From positions 186,001 to 250,000 of the forward strand of contig NZ_MBSS01000034.1 of the NCBI RefSeq assembly GCF_001695855.1: a stretch of DNA of 64,000 nt, written 5' to 3'. The stretch comes from Ensifer sp. LC163 (lineage in GTDB: Bacteria > Pseudomonadota > Alphaproteobacteria > Rhizobiales > Rhizobiaceae). The translations under genes were made by a program, and so were the position numbers. Below the pieces are notes generated by a model. It was not told where the DNA came from and did not search any database. It saw only the letters and a program-made list of their open reading frames with translations. This document shows positions 1 through 7,639 of this stretch, one piece after another (the first letter of the stretch is position 1; every line of letters begins with the position of its first letter).

Positions 1-1092
1 GTGTCGGTGCCGTCCTGGCGCCCGGATGTCGACGGCAAGGCCGATCTCGTCGAAGAGGTCATGCGCATTCACGGCGTCGACAACATCGTTGCAGCACCCT
101 TGCCAAGCCATGGCACCGTCAACGGCAAGATCCTGACGACGCTGCAGATCCGCACCCGCCTTGCCAAGCGCGCGCTGGCAAGCCGCGGCATGCTTGAAGC
201 CGTCACCTGGTCGTTCATTTCCGAAGATCATGCCAAGCTCTTCGGCGGCGGTGCGCCGGCCCTGAAGCTTGCCAACCCGATCGCCGCCGATATGTCGGAC
301 ATGCGCCCGTCGCTGTTGCCGGGTCTTCTGACTGCGGCGCAGCGCAATGCCGACAAGGGCTTTGGCGACGTTGCACTCTTCGAAGTCTCCGGTACCTACG
401 AGGGCGACGGCGCGGATCAGCAGCGCCGCGTTGCCGGTGGCGTGCGTCGTGGCACCGCATCGCTCAACGGCGCCGGACGGCTCTGGTCGAATGCGGCCAA
501 GGGCGGCGGCAAGCCGGTCGACGTCTTCGACGCCAAGGCCGATGCGATCGCGGTGCTGGAAGCCTGCGGCGTGCCGATGGGCAATATCCAGTTCGAAGCC
601 GGTGGCCCGGCCTGGTATCACCCCGGTCGCTCCGGCACGATCAAGCTCGGCCCGAAGATCGTGCTTGGCTCCTTCGGTGAATTCCACCCGAAGACGCTCG
701 AGGCGCTCGACGTCTCCGGCGCACTCTGCGGCTTCGAGATCTATGTCGATGCCATGCCGGAACCGAAGAAGAAGGCGACCCGCACCAAGCCGGCGCTCGA
801 CCTTTCGCCCTTCCAGGCCGTCAAGCGCGACTTCGCCTTCGTCGTCGACAAGGGCGTCGAGGCAGGTGCCATCCTGCGCGCGGCGTCCGGCGCCGACCGC
901 AAACTGGTGACCGGCGTTAGTGTCTTCGACGTGTTCGAGGGGGCTTCGCTGGGTGAAGACAAGAAGTCGATCGCCATCGAAGTGACGATCCAGCCGGTCG
1001 AGCGCACGCTCACCGACGAGGACTTCGAGGCTTTGACGGCCAAGATCGTCGCCAACGTCACCAAGACGACAGGCGGCGTGTTGCGCGCCTGA
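1..1092 (+). CDS. pheT: Phenylalanine-tRNA ligase beta subunit, C-terminal part (5' truncated by window edge)
   Basis: This is the C-terminal 363 residues of the beta chain of the alpha2-beta2 enzyme that charges tRNA-Phe in the cytoplasm. The reading frame is open from the first base, and family members are about 800 residues long, so more than half lies outside the window. The first residues ([20 protein letters not shown]) are the end of the B5 domain. The last ~95 residues, starting near [16 protein letters not shown], are the ferredoxin-fold anticodon-binding domain, closing with TTGGVLRA. A strong intrinsic terminator follows 28 bp after the stop, so this is the last gene of its operon, presumably pheS-pheT. 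Confidence 0.97.
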   Translation: MSVPSWRPDVDGKADLVEEVMRIHGVDNIVAAPLPSHGTVNGKILTTLQIRTRLAKRALASRGMLEAVTWSFISEDHAKLFGGGAPALKLANPIAADMSDMRPSLLPGLLTAAQRNADKGFGDVALFEVSGTYEGDGADQQRRVAGGVRRGTASLNGAGRLWSNAAKGGGKPVDVFDAKADAIAVLEACGVPMGNIQFEAGGPAWYHPGRSGTIKLGPKIVLGSFGEFHPKTLEALDVSGALCGFEIYVDAMPEPKKKATRTKPALDLSPFQAVKRDFAFVVDKGVEAGAILRAASGADRKLVTGVSVFDVFEGASLGEDKKSIAIEVTIQPVERTLTDEDFEALTAKIVANVTKTTGGVLRA

Positions 1093-1120
1093 AAGCGGTT
1101 CGAACCGTAACCATCGTAAG

Positions 1121-1145
1121 GGCCGCTGCTCGCAGCGGCCTTTTT
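1121..1145 (+). terminator. Intrinsic terminator of pheT
   Basis: A perfect 8-bp stem (GGCCGCTG / CAGCGGCC) with a CTCG loop is followed directly by five Ts. It lies 28 bp after the pheT stop and in the same orientation. Confidence 0.9.
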
Positions 1146-1159
1146 CATGCGGCGTCCGA

Positions 1160-1267
1160 CTACTGCATAATTCCTTAAATCGGAATCGATTTAAGGAGAA
1201 AATTATGCAGCAAGTTTAGGGTGTTACAGCGTCCTTAGCGCGTCATATTTGACGCGCGGCGCTGTAG
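1160..1267. repeat. RIME-type intergenic mosaic element, copy 1
   Basis: About 108 bp made of two palindromes. The left one runs CTGCATAATT...AATTATGCAG around CCTTAAATCGG. The right one runs TTACAGCG...GCGCGTC...GACGCGC...CGCTGTA. Five more copies are in this window (4296, 7120, 43791, 56247, 61108). Size and two-palindrome structure match the published Rhizobium-specific intergenic mosaic elements. The left arm is almost identical to the copy at 43791, which makes them one subtype. Confidence 0.85.
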
Positions 1268-1304
1268 CGCTGTACTGGATCGAGGCCACCGCTCGATCCC
1301 GTCA

Positions 1305-1664
1305 TCAGGCGTGAAGGTGGTAGATCTTGTTGACGATGACCCAGCGTCCGTCGATCTTGACCAGCGACAGATAGTCGGAAAAGCGCTCGCCGGCGAAGCT
1401 GTCGACCACCTTGACGGTCGCCGCGTCGCCGCTGATGTCGGTCATCTCCACATCCATATCCGGCTGGGTTCCGGGCGGCGCGCTCCCCTGGTCCAGAACC
1501 GCCTTGATGAAGCCGTCGCGCGTCATCCATTCCAGCGCGCCTCTGTAATTGCCGATGATCGCCGCGTCTGGGTGAAACGCCTTGCGCAACGCACCTTCGT
1601 TGGCAAAGGCCATGCCGTCGACATAGAGATGCACCACCGCGCTGATCGCCTGCTCGTCGGACAT
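1305..1664 (-). CDS. Nuclear transport factor 2-like (SnoaL/lumazine-binding type) small protein
   Basis: A 119-residue protein starting MSDEQAISAVVHLYVDGMAF. It has the layout of the NTF2-like cone fold: an N-terminal helix, a hydrophobic pocket region (IIGNYRGALEWMTRDGFIKAV) and a C-terminal sheet ending DGRWVIVNKIYHLHA. Members of this fold are small-molecule binders or enzymes of many kinds, and no catalytic role can be assigned here. The ATG at 1662-1664 was chosen because GGAGG lies 8 bp upstream; the same frame continues upstream with low-complexity, unlike-protein sequence. It stands alone, transcribed toward the RIME copy. Confidence 0.8.
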   Translation of the reverse strand: MSDEQAISAVVHLYVDGMAFANEGALRKAFHPDAAIIGNYRGALEWMTRDGFIKAVLDQGSAPPGTQPDMDVEMTDISGDAATVKVVDSFAGERFSDYLSLVKIDGRWVIVNKIYHLHA

Positions 1665-1770
1665 TCCCGATCCTCCGGAATTGTTGGTCACGACAGGAGA
1701 GGTAGTGCGGGCGGCGGAAAATTCGATGGGGAGATGCCCCGCCTCTGCAAAGGAGGCGGGGCATGTGCGT

Positions 1771-1921
1771 TCAACGATTAGTGAGCGCCAGCGACGCATC
1801 GGTATACCGCTTGCCGGCAACCAGGGCCGGCGACAGGGCATCGCCGAGCCGGGCGAGTTCCTTGGCGGTGAGCACGATATCGGCCGCGGCCGCATTCCGT
1901 TCCAGGTGGTTGAGCTTGCGC
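1771..1921 (-). pseudogene. Aldo/keto reductase C-terminal stump
   Basis: Read on the minus strand, this frame gives KLNHLERNAAAADIVLTAKE, then LARLGDALSPALVAGKRYTD and ASLALTNR before a TGA at 1771-1773. That is the characteristic C-terminal end of aldo/keto reductases (HLE-N-AAADI-LT-EL-L and VAG-RY). Only about 50 residues survive. Homology breaks at about 1921, exactly where the LysR stump on the other strand begins. There is no start codon or ribosome site, so it is a dead remnant. It is not a fragment of the intact aldo/keto reductase at 3204-4154, whose C-terminus differs. Confidence 0.6.
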
Positions 1922-2017
1922 GCGCCCTATGCCGGCCCGTTTCTCTATTACCCCAGCCGACGCCAGATGCGTCCGGCGCTTCGCGCCTTCATCGATTTCT
2001 TCAAGCAGGTTGGCTAG
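1922..2017 (+). pseudogene. LysR-family regulator C-terminal stump
   Basis: The plus strand reads APYAGPFLYYPSRRQMRPAL followed by RAFIDFFKQVG and a TAG at 2015-2017. This is the typical last ~30 residues of a LysR-type regulator (FLYYPSRR...PALRAFIDF). The helix-turn-helix and nearly all of the effector domain are missing. It abuts the aldo/keto reductase stump, suggesting that a deletion took out the shared promoter region and the N-termini of a divergent lysR/aldo-keto reductase pair. Confidence 0.6.
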
Positions 2018-2126
2018 GTCGATTGGCGGGCTTCATCGCCCGCCTGTTGGAGTTTGCATCGGACTTGCAATTGCCTGTCGGCCCGGCACAGTCGTGCTCA
2101 CGCGGAATGTCATGAGGGGAAGCGCA

Positions 2127-2762
2127 GTGAAGAAACCCGGTTCGATGAAGGCGCTGGAAGATCTCGGGCGGGTGCGGCTGTCGAAAAACTTCTTCCTGCG
2201 CGAATTCCTGCATTCGGAGATTGCCGATTTCCATCGCATCCCGAACATACCCGATGATCCCGAACTCGCGATCGAGGCGGGTCGGCGATTATGTGAAGAG
2301 CTGCTGGAGCCGCTGGAGGCGACCTTCGGCCGTTTGACCATCCGCTCCGGTTACCGAAATCGAGCGGTCAACGGCTTTGGCAACGCCCATGGCCTCAACT
2401 GCTCGAGCAATGCCGCCTCGGCGGCCGATCACATCTGGGACATGCGCGATGCAGACGGCTGCATCGGTGCGTCCGCCTGCATCGTCATCCCCTGGGTCTG
2501 GGACCGTCGCGGAGAGATCGGCGGATGGCAGTCGATCGCCTGGTGGATCCACGACCATCTACCCTATTCGTCGCTCTGTTTCTTTCCGAAACTCTGGGCT
2601 TTCAACATCCAGTGGCACGAGCGCCCGGCGCGCCGCATCCGAAGCTTTGCCGAGCCGCGTGGCATGCTGACCAAGCCGGGCATGGCAAACCATCATGGTA
2701 GCCACAATGCGTTCTATGCGCTCTTCCCCGAGCCGGCGGGCGCGCCGAAATTCACCTTGTAA
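2127..2762 (+). CDS. Peptidase M15-like protein (putative zinc carboxypeptidase fold)
   Basis: A 211-residue protein without a signal peptide. Its layout recalls M15 D-Ala-D-Ala carboxypeptidases: LSKNFFLREFLHSE near the N-terminus, IRSGYRN in the middle, a His/Asp cluster in AADHIWDMRDADG, and a later His in FNIQWHERP. Whether all three zinc ligands are present cannot be settled by eye. The GTG at 2127 was chosen because AGGGGA lies about 5 bp upstream; an ATG at 2112 is the alternative. Its last 49 bp overlap the 3' end of the convergent GNAT gene. Confidence 0.65.
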   Translation: MKKPGSMKALEDLGRVRLSKNFFLREFLHSEIADFHRIPNIPDDPELAIEAGRRLCEELLEPLEATFGRLTIRSGYRNRAVNGFGNAHGLNCSSNAASAADHIWDMRDADGCIGASACIVIPWVWDRRGEIGGWQSIAWWIHDHLPYSSLCFFPKLWAFNIQWHERPARRIRSFAEPRGMLTKPGMANHHGSHNAFYALFPEPAGAPKFTL

Positions 2763-3187
2763 CGCACGTGGTCGTCGGTCGCCGAGTAACGGTCATAGAG
2801 CCGCCGCGCCGCGGCATTGTCGCGTTCCGTATACCAATAGAGCCGGTCCCAGTCCGATGTCCGGCAGAGCGCGATCAGGTCGTCGATCATGGCGCGGGCG
2901 ACACCCCGGCCGCGCGCCGACGGATCGACATAGAGATCCTCGATGTAGCAGATGGGACGCCGAAAGAAGGTTGCGAGCTGTTCCTGGCAGATGGCGAAAC
3001 CGACCGGTTCGCCACCGAGGATCGCCAGCCGGGCAAAGAGCGGTGCTGCGGGGTCGATGAGGCGGCTCCAGGTCAGGCTGATGATATCCTCCGCCAGCTC
3101 CGTGCCGGAGAAGGCGACATAGCCGGCCCACAGGCGGCGCCAATGCGTTTCATCGCCGGCGGTCGCCGCCCGTATGCTCAATGCCAT
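2714..3187 (-). CDS. GNAT-family N-acetyltransferase
   Basis: 157 residues with the complete GNAT fold. The acetyl-CoA pyrophosphate-binding motif is RGRGVARAMIDDL (residues ~92-104), preceded by the beta-4 strand CYIEDLYVDPSA and followed by the C-terminal DNAAARRLYDRYSA. The substrate cannot be predicted. It starts 16 bp after the stop of the aldo/keto reductase on the same strand, so the two are probably cotranscribed. Its 3' end overlaps the convergent M15-like gene by 49 bp. Confidence 0.88.
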   Translation of the reverse strand: MALSIRAATAGDETHWRRLWAGYVAFSGTELAEDIISLTWSRLIDPAAPLFARLAILGGEPVGFAICQEQLATFFRRPICYIEDLYVDPSARGRGVARAMIDDLIALCRTSDWDRLYWYTERDNAAARRLYDRYSATDDHVRYKVNFGAPAGSGKSA

Positions 3188-3203
3188 GGTCCTTGCCTTG
3201 CTC

Positions 3204-4154
3204 CTATTCGCTGACGTCGTTGAGCTGGCGCATCGCTTCGTCGCTCAAAGTCAGCCGGGTCGAACGAATGAGGCTTGCCAATTGGTCGAGATTGGTGGCG
3301 CTGGCGATGGGCGCGGTGATGCCCTTGCGGTTTCGCACCCAGGCGAGCGCAATCTCGGCCTGTGTCGCTCCGATTTCTTCGGCGATTTCATCGAGCACGC
3401 CGAGGATGCGCATGCCGCGGCCATCAAGATATTTTTCGACGCCCGAGCCGCGCGCCGATCCTTCCAGGTCCTTGTGGGTGCGGTACTTGCCCGAGAGGAA
3501 GCCACGCGCCAGCCCGAAATAGCTGATGACGCCGATCTCCTCGCCGATGCAGAGATCGCGCAACGGCCCGTCGAAGCTGTCGCGATCATAGAGATTGTAT
3601 TCCGGCTGCAGTACCGCATAGCGCGGCAGGCCGCCATTGGCGGCGACATCGAGCGCTTCGCGCAGCTGCAGCGAGTTCAGGTTCGACGCGCCGACGGCGC
3701 GCACCTTGCCCTCAGACAGCAGCTGGTCGTAGGCGGCAAGCGTTTCTTCGTGAGGGGTTTCGGGATCGGGCCAGTGCGAGAGGTAAAGGTCGATATAATC
3801 AGTCTGCAGGCGCTTCAGCGAATCCTCGACCGCCTGCAGGATCCAGCGGCGCGACAGGCCCTTGCGGTCCGGCCCAAGCTCCGAGCCGACCTTGGTGACG
3901 ATCACGGCCTGGTCGCGGCTGCGACCGGGCTGTTTCAGCCACTTGCCGATGATCGTCTCGGATTCGCCGCCCTGGTTTCCTGGCGCCCAGGAGGAGTAAA
4001 CGTCGGCGGTATCGATGGCATTGAGGCCGGCTTCGAAGAAGGCGTCGAGCAGGGCGAAGGACGTCTTTTCGTCCGCCGTCCAGCCGAAGACATTGCCGCC
4101 GAAGACGAGCGGCGCGATTGAAAGGTCGGTGCGGCCAAGTCTGCGTTTTTCCAT
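3204..4154 (-). CDS. Aldo/keto reductase
   Basis: A 316-residue NADPH-dependent aldehyde/ketone reductase of the (beta/alpha)8-barrel family. The catalytic tetrad is visible: Asp48 and Tyr53 in NAIDTADVYSS, Lys88 in VIVTKVGS, and His127 in LYLSHWPD. The cofactor-binding end shows GITAPIASATNLDQL. It resembles the YajO/Tas-like group, but the substrate is unknown. The start at 4154 is just upstream of the MEKRRLGRTDLSI opening typical of the family. A RIME copy lies 140 bp upstream. Confidence 0.92.
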   Translation of the reverse strand: MEKRRLGRTDLSIAPLVFGGNVFGWTADEKTSFALLDAFFEAGLNAIDTADVYSSWAPGNQGGESETIIGKWLKQPGRSRDQAVIVTKVGSELGPDRKGLSRRWILQAVEDSLKRLQTDYIDLYLSHWPDPETPHEETLAAYDQLLSEGKVRAVGASNLNSLQLREALDVAANGGLPRYAVLQPEYNLYDRDSFDGPLRDLCIGEEIGVISYFGLARGFLSGKYRTHKDLEGSARGSGVEKYLDGRGMRILGVLDEIAEEIGATQAEIALAWVRNRKGITAPIASATNLDQLASLIRSTRLTLSDEAMRQLNDVSE

Positions 4155-4295
4155 GGTTTCGCTCCATTGGACTGGATGAAAGCAAGTGCGCGATCGGGAG
4201 GATTGCCGGCAGGAACATAAGGCAAGCGAACAAAGATTGTCACCTGCCGCCTGGTTTTTTTATCGTCTGTCGCCGCTTGATAGGTACGTGCGCCG

Positions 4296-4400
4296 CTACA
4301 GCGCCACGCGTCAGATATGACGCGCCGGGCGCTGTAACGCCTAAATCTGCTGCATGGTTTTCTCCGTAATTCGATTCCGATTTAAGGAATCATGCAGTAG
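4296..4400. repeat. RIME-type intergenic mosaic element, copy 2
   Basis: Two palindromes in inverted order relative to copy 1: CTACAGCGCCACGCGTC...GCGCTGTAA first, then CTGCATGG...CATGCAG around CGATTCCGATTTAAGGAATC. It sits between divergent promoters, 30 bp before the oxidoreductase gene at 4430. Confidence 0.85.
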
Positions 4401-4429
4401 TCTCTGTCTCCAAATCAGGGAGCCCCGCC

Positions 4430-5416
4430 ATGTTTCGTTTTGGAATTCTGTCCACGGCCAAGATCGGCCGCGATCTCGTCGTGCCCGCCATCCAGGACGC
4501 CGAGAACTGCGTCGTTTCGGCGGTCGCCAGCCGCGACCTTTCAAAGGCGCGCGCCATGGCCGACCGCTTTTCCGCGCCGCATGCCTTTGGCTCCTACGAG
4601 GAAATGCTCGCCTCCGACACGATCGATGCGGTCTATATCCCGCTGCCGACGTCGCAGCATGTGGAATGGACGATCAAGGCCGCCAATGCCGGCAAACATG
4701 TGCTCTGCGAGAAGCCGATTGCGCTTCGGGCATCCGAGATCGATACGCTGATTGCCGCGCGCGACCGCAACAAGGTGCTGATCGCCGAGGCCTTCATGGT
4801 CACTTACAGCCCCGTCTGGCGCAAGGTCCGTTCGTTGCTGGCCGATGGCGCGATCGGCCGCCTGCGGCATGTGCAGGGTGCCTTCACCTATTTCAACCGC
4901 GACCCTAGCAATATGCGCAATATTCCGGCGCTTGGCGGCGGCGGCCTGCCGGATATCGGCGTCTACCCGACGATCACCACGCGCTTCGTAACGGCCAAGG
5001 AGCCGGTGCGCGTGCAGGCGAGCACCGATCGCGACCCGGAATTCGGCACCGACATCTATTCGAGTGTGCGCGCCGACTTCGGTGATTTCGAACTCAGCTT
5101 CTACATCTCCACGCAGCTTGCCGCCCGCCAGGTCATGGTCTTCCACGGCGACAAGGGTTTCATTGAGGTGAAGTCGCCGTTCAATGCCGATCGCTACGGC
5201 CGCGAGGAAGTGGAACTGACCAACCAGAACCACGCCCAGTCACAACTCTTCCGGTTCCAGGATGCACGCCAATACAAGCTGCAGGCCGAAGCGTTTGCCC
5301 GTGCTGCCAAGGGCCAGCAGGAGGAAGTGGTGACGCTTGAAAATTCGCGGCTCAATCAGAAGCTCATCGACGCGATCTATCGCGCCAGCGACAAGGACGG
5401 CTGGGAAAAGATCTGA
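4430..5416 (+). CDS. Gfo/Idh/MocA-family NAD(P)-dependent oxidoreductase
   Basis: 328 residues. The N-terminal Rossmann domain ([18 protein letters not shown]) is followed by the family signature CEKPIAL with the conserved Lys95. The C-terminal alpha/beta domain carries [13 protein letters not shown] and [11 protein letters not shown]. Family enzymes oxidise or reduce sugars, inositols or related polyols using a tightly bound dinucleotide. The substrate is not evident here, and no transporter or sugar gene lies next to it. Confidence 0.92.
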   Translation: MFRFGILSTAKIGRDLVVPAIQDAENCVVSAVASRDLSKARAMADRFSAPHAFGSYEEMLASDTIDAVYIPLPTSQHVEWTIKAANAGKHVLCEKPIALRASEIDTLIAARDRNKVLIAEAFMVTYSPVWRKVRSLLADGAIGRLRHVQGAFTYFNRDPSNMRNIPALGGGGLPDIGVYPTITTRFVTAKEPVRVQASTDRDPEFGTDIYSSVRADFGDFELSFYISTQLAARQVMVFHGDKGFIEVKSPFNADRYGREEVELTNQNHAQSQLFRFQDARQYKLQAEAFARAAKGQQEEVVTLENSRLNQKLIDAIYRASDKDGWEKI

Positions 5417-5423
5417 TCCGGCT

Positions 5424-5457
5424 AAACGCATTTCCAGGAAAAGTGCAAAGCGGCTTC
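5424..5457. repeat. Degenerate copy of the GGAAAAGTGCG hairpin repeat
   Basis: TTCCAGGAAAAGTGCAAAGC resembles the core of the repeat at 16037, 50717, 56354 and 63740 (GGAAAAGTGCGCAGCGGTTT), but the right half has decayed. It lies 8 bp after a stop codon, as expected for a 3' stem-loop. Confidence 0.5.
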
Positions 5458-5506
5458 AGCGGCTAGATATCGTGACAAAACTGATCTCGCGGATCGCCCC
5501 CTTCGT

Positions 5507-5600
5507 CGTCATCCTCGGGCTCGACCCGAGGATCCAGCCCTGTCCCGATTGCGCAAGGGCTTGAGGGCGCTGTATGCTCGGGTCGAGCCCGAGCATGACG
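5507..5600. repeat. Long inverted repeat around CTCGGGCTCGACCCGAG
   Basis: Two 27-bp arms (5507-5533 and 5574-5600) are inverted copies of each other with about two mismatches. Each arm is itself palindromic around CTCGGGCTCGACCCGAG. Palindromes of the CTCGGGCTTGACCCGAG kind are very common between genes in rhizobia and relatives. No coding potential. Confidence 0.7.
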
Positions 5601-5701
5601 CAGAGAGTGGAGTTGTTGGCGACCAGCGTTGCCGCGAGCGGGATTGCGTCAACGGTCTATGCTCGTCGGCGCAAGCCGGTGGGCATTTCGTTTTCGCTGG
5701 A

Positions 5702-6109
5702 TCAGGCGATGGCTGCCCGCTCCCTGGCAAAACCTTTCACCTTGAAGAACAGGAAGTCGGCGACGCCGATCATGCCGACGATCACCAGACCTGTGCCGAT
5801 TGCCGTGAGCGAGCCATAGGCTGTCGCAAGCAGTGCGAGGCTTGCGACCTGCCAGAGGATGTCGCCGGCGATGCTGACGCGGGCGGCTGCCGACACCGGG
5901 CCACCATTGCGGGCCGCCGAGAGATGGAAGATCCCCCAGGCGAGAAGTCCGACGCCGAGCAGCTTCATCATCAGCGGTGTGGCAGCGGGGCTTATGAGGG
6001 CGGCGAGTGGGGCAGCATCGAGGATGAGGACGGCGCCGACGAAGAGGGAAAATGCGCCGTCGGCGAGGAAGGTCTTGTTGAGCAGGCTGCGGTCGGAAAG
6101 GGGCAACAT
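5702..6109 (-). CDS. Small four-helix integral membrane protein, function unknown
   Basis: 135 residues, mostly four hydrophobic segments (FSLFVGAVLILDAAPLAALI, MMKLLGVGLLAWGIFHL, VSIAGDILWQVASLALLATA, IGTGLVIVGMIGVADFLFF). No recognised catalytic motif. The ATG at 6107-6109 has GGAG a few bases upstream; longer starts run into the repeated TTACCCC boxes and are rejected. It is transcribed divergently from an XRE regulator across an operator-like array, so it is a likely target of that regulator. Confidence 0.7.
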   Translation of the reverse strand: MLPLSDRSLLNKTFLADGAFSLFVGAVLILDAAPLAALISPAATPLMMKLLGVGLLAWGIFHLSAARNGGPVSAAARVSIAGDILWQVASLALLATAYGSLTAIGTGLVIVGMIGVADFLFFKVKGFARERAAIA

Positions 6110-6168
6110 TTTCGGCTCCGTTGGTTTGTCGATGGCCGGATGCTGCCGCCTTGGGATCATGAAGCCAA

Positions 6169-6282
6169 TTACCTCCGGGGTAAGACATGCCTTACCCCCC
6201 CGGGGTAAGGGATGCCTTGCCCCGGGGGGTAAGGCATCCATTTACCCCGACATAACGGAAGCCATTATGTCTGAGGTAATGG
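6169..6282. promoter_or_regulatory. Array of five TTACCCC/GGGGTAA inverted repeats (putative XRE operators)
   Basis: Between the divergent membrane-protein and XRE genes are five dyads: 6169-6183 (TTACCTCCGGGGTAA), 6190-6210 (CCTTACCCC / GGGGTAAGG), 6215-6234 (CCTTGCCCCGGGGGGTAAGG), 6238-6258 (TTACCCCGACATAA) and 6262-6282 (CCATTA / TAATGG enclosing TGTCTGAGG). Half-sites are TTACCYC or TTATGTC. The density of related dyads in one 114-bp control region points to cooperative binding by the regulator encoded at 6334. Confidence 0.65.
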
Positions 6283-6333
6283 ATTTTATGCCGCGCCTGC
6301 ATCAATGTGCCGGCACAATGGAGATCAGCATCG

Positions 6334-7113
6334 ATGGAATTCGGCAATCACCTGAAGGAATGGCGCGGGCACCGCCGCATGAGCCAGCTCGACCTGGCGG
6401 TCGCTGCCGGCATCTCGACGCGGCATCTCTCCTTTCTCGAGACTGGCCGCTCGAAGCCATCCGAAGGCATGATCCTGCGTCTGGCCTCGGTGCTTGACGT
6501 TCCCGCCCGCGACCAGGGCGCCTTGTTTTCGGCCGCCGGATACCGCCCGCGCATGACGACGCGTCCGGCGTCGGGGCTTGATGCCATGCCGCCGGCTGTG
6601 GCCAATGCCATCCGGCTCATCCTTGCCCGACACGATCCCTATCCGGGCCTTGTGCTCGATCACGAATACACGCTGCTGATCGTCAATCCCGCGCTGGCGG
6701 CGCTGGCCGTTTCGACTGATGTGCCCTTCAACCCCGGTCAGAATTTTCTCGATGCCTTTCTCTCCTCAGGAAATGTCCGCTCCCTCGTTGTCAACTGGGA
6801 GGCCGCCGCCGCCGATCTCGTCCAGCGCGTTCGCACCGAAGCCTGGCTGCAGGGGCCAAGGAGCCGCCTTGGCAAGCGGCTGGAGAAACTCGCAGCCGAT
6901 CCCGCCGTCAAGCGCGCGGTCGAAAATTATCCGGATACCGATCGGCTGCCGGTCTTGCCGGTCGAGCTGCGCGTCGGGTCTGTCAATCTGAGCTTCATCA
7001 CCACGCTCCAGACCTTCGGCTCGACACAGGACGCTTTGGTGGAGGGCGTGCTGATCGAATCCTTCTTTCCGGCCAATGAGGAAACGAAAGCGTTCTTCGA
7101 ACGAAAGGGCTGA
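6334..7113 (+). CDS. XRE-family regulator with MmyB-like ligand-binding domain
   Basis: 259 residues. Residues ~4-60 are a helix-turn-helix of the XRE/Cro type (GNHLKEWRGHRRMSQLDLAV, then ISTRHLSFLETGRSKPSEGM). The rest matches the MmyB-like ligand-binding region (DPYPGLVLDHEYTLLIVNPA; VNWEAAAADLVQRVR), a PAS-like pocket known to bind fatty-acid-like ligands in related proteins. The ATG at 6334 follows GGAG by about 10 bp. The divergent gene is a small membrane protein, and the dyad array between them suggests autoregulation and control of that neighbour. Confidence 0.9.
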   Translation: MEFGNHLKEWRGHRRMSQLDLAVAAGISTRHLSFLETGRSKPSEGMILRLASVLDVPARDQGALFSAAGYRPRMTTRPASGLDAMPPAVANAIRLILARHDPYPGLVLDHEYTLLIVNPALAALAVSTDVPFNPGQNFLDAFLSSGNVRSLVVNWEAAAADLVQRVRTEAWLQGPRSRLGKRLEKLAADPAVKRAVENYPDTDRLPVLPVELRVGSVNLSFITTLQTFGSTQDALVEGVLIESFFPANEETKAFFERKG

Positions 7114-7119
7114 ACGAGC

Positions 7120-7226
7120 CTACAGCGCCGCGCGTCCTATCAGACGCGCAAAGGTCGCTGCAGTACTTTGAATTGCTCCATGTTTTCATCCTTAAATCGG
7201 ATAGGATTTAAGGATAGGTGCAGTAG
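7120..7226. repeat. RIME-type intergenic mosaic element, copy 3
   Basis: Two palindromes: CTACAGCGCCGCGCGTC... and the TCCTTAAATCGGATAGGATT core. It shares this core and ACTTTGAATTGCT with the copy at 56247, which forms a second subtype. It begins 7 bp after the XRE gene stop and could act as its 3' stem-loop. Confidence 0.85.
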
Positions 7227-7235
7227 GCCCTGACC

Positions 7236-7463
7236 CTAGCGGCCGTTTGGCAGGCCGACAGCGATGGCGCCGCAAAGTGCGAGAGCGACACCCATGTTGT
7301 AACCACCGATCGCTGCCGCAATCTCCAGCGAATTGTCGGTTCCGGCGATCGAGCCGGACAGCGCGCCCGCTGCCGCCAGCACCACGGCAATGAGCACGCA
7401 TGCAAGTGCGGAGCGCAGACAGCAGGCGGTGATGCCAAGAACGAAGGCGGCGATGACGATCAT
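7236..7463 (-). CDS. Small two-helix membrane protein, function unknown
   Basis: 75 residues with two hydrophobic segments (VIAAFVLGITACCLRSALAC plus VLIAVVLAAAGAL, and GVALALCGAIAVGL) separated by a short polar loop (SIAGTDNSLE). No known motif. The start at 7461-7463 is preceded by GGAACGGAA. Codon use and the clean hydrophobic pattern support a real gene, though it is short. Confidence 0.55.
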   Translation of the reverse strand: MIVIAAFVLGITACCLRSALACVLIAVVLAAAGALSGSIAGTDNSLEIAAAIGGYNMGVALALCGAIAVGLPNGR

Positions 7464-7639
7464 GGAATTCCGTTCCGGAAAGGATGCCGACCATCCTGTC
7501 GCAACGGCGCTAAATTTCGTTTAACCGGCGCGGCAAACTCTGGCCTTTTGCGTCCTCAGCCGTTCCGGAAGGGCAAAAGGTCTGTTGAGCGTGGCGCCAA
7601 AGGCTGGCCTTCGACAGGCGCTGGCGGCAAACTGGAATC

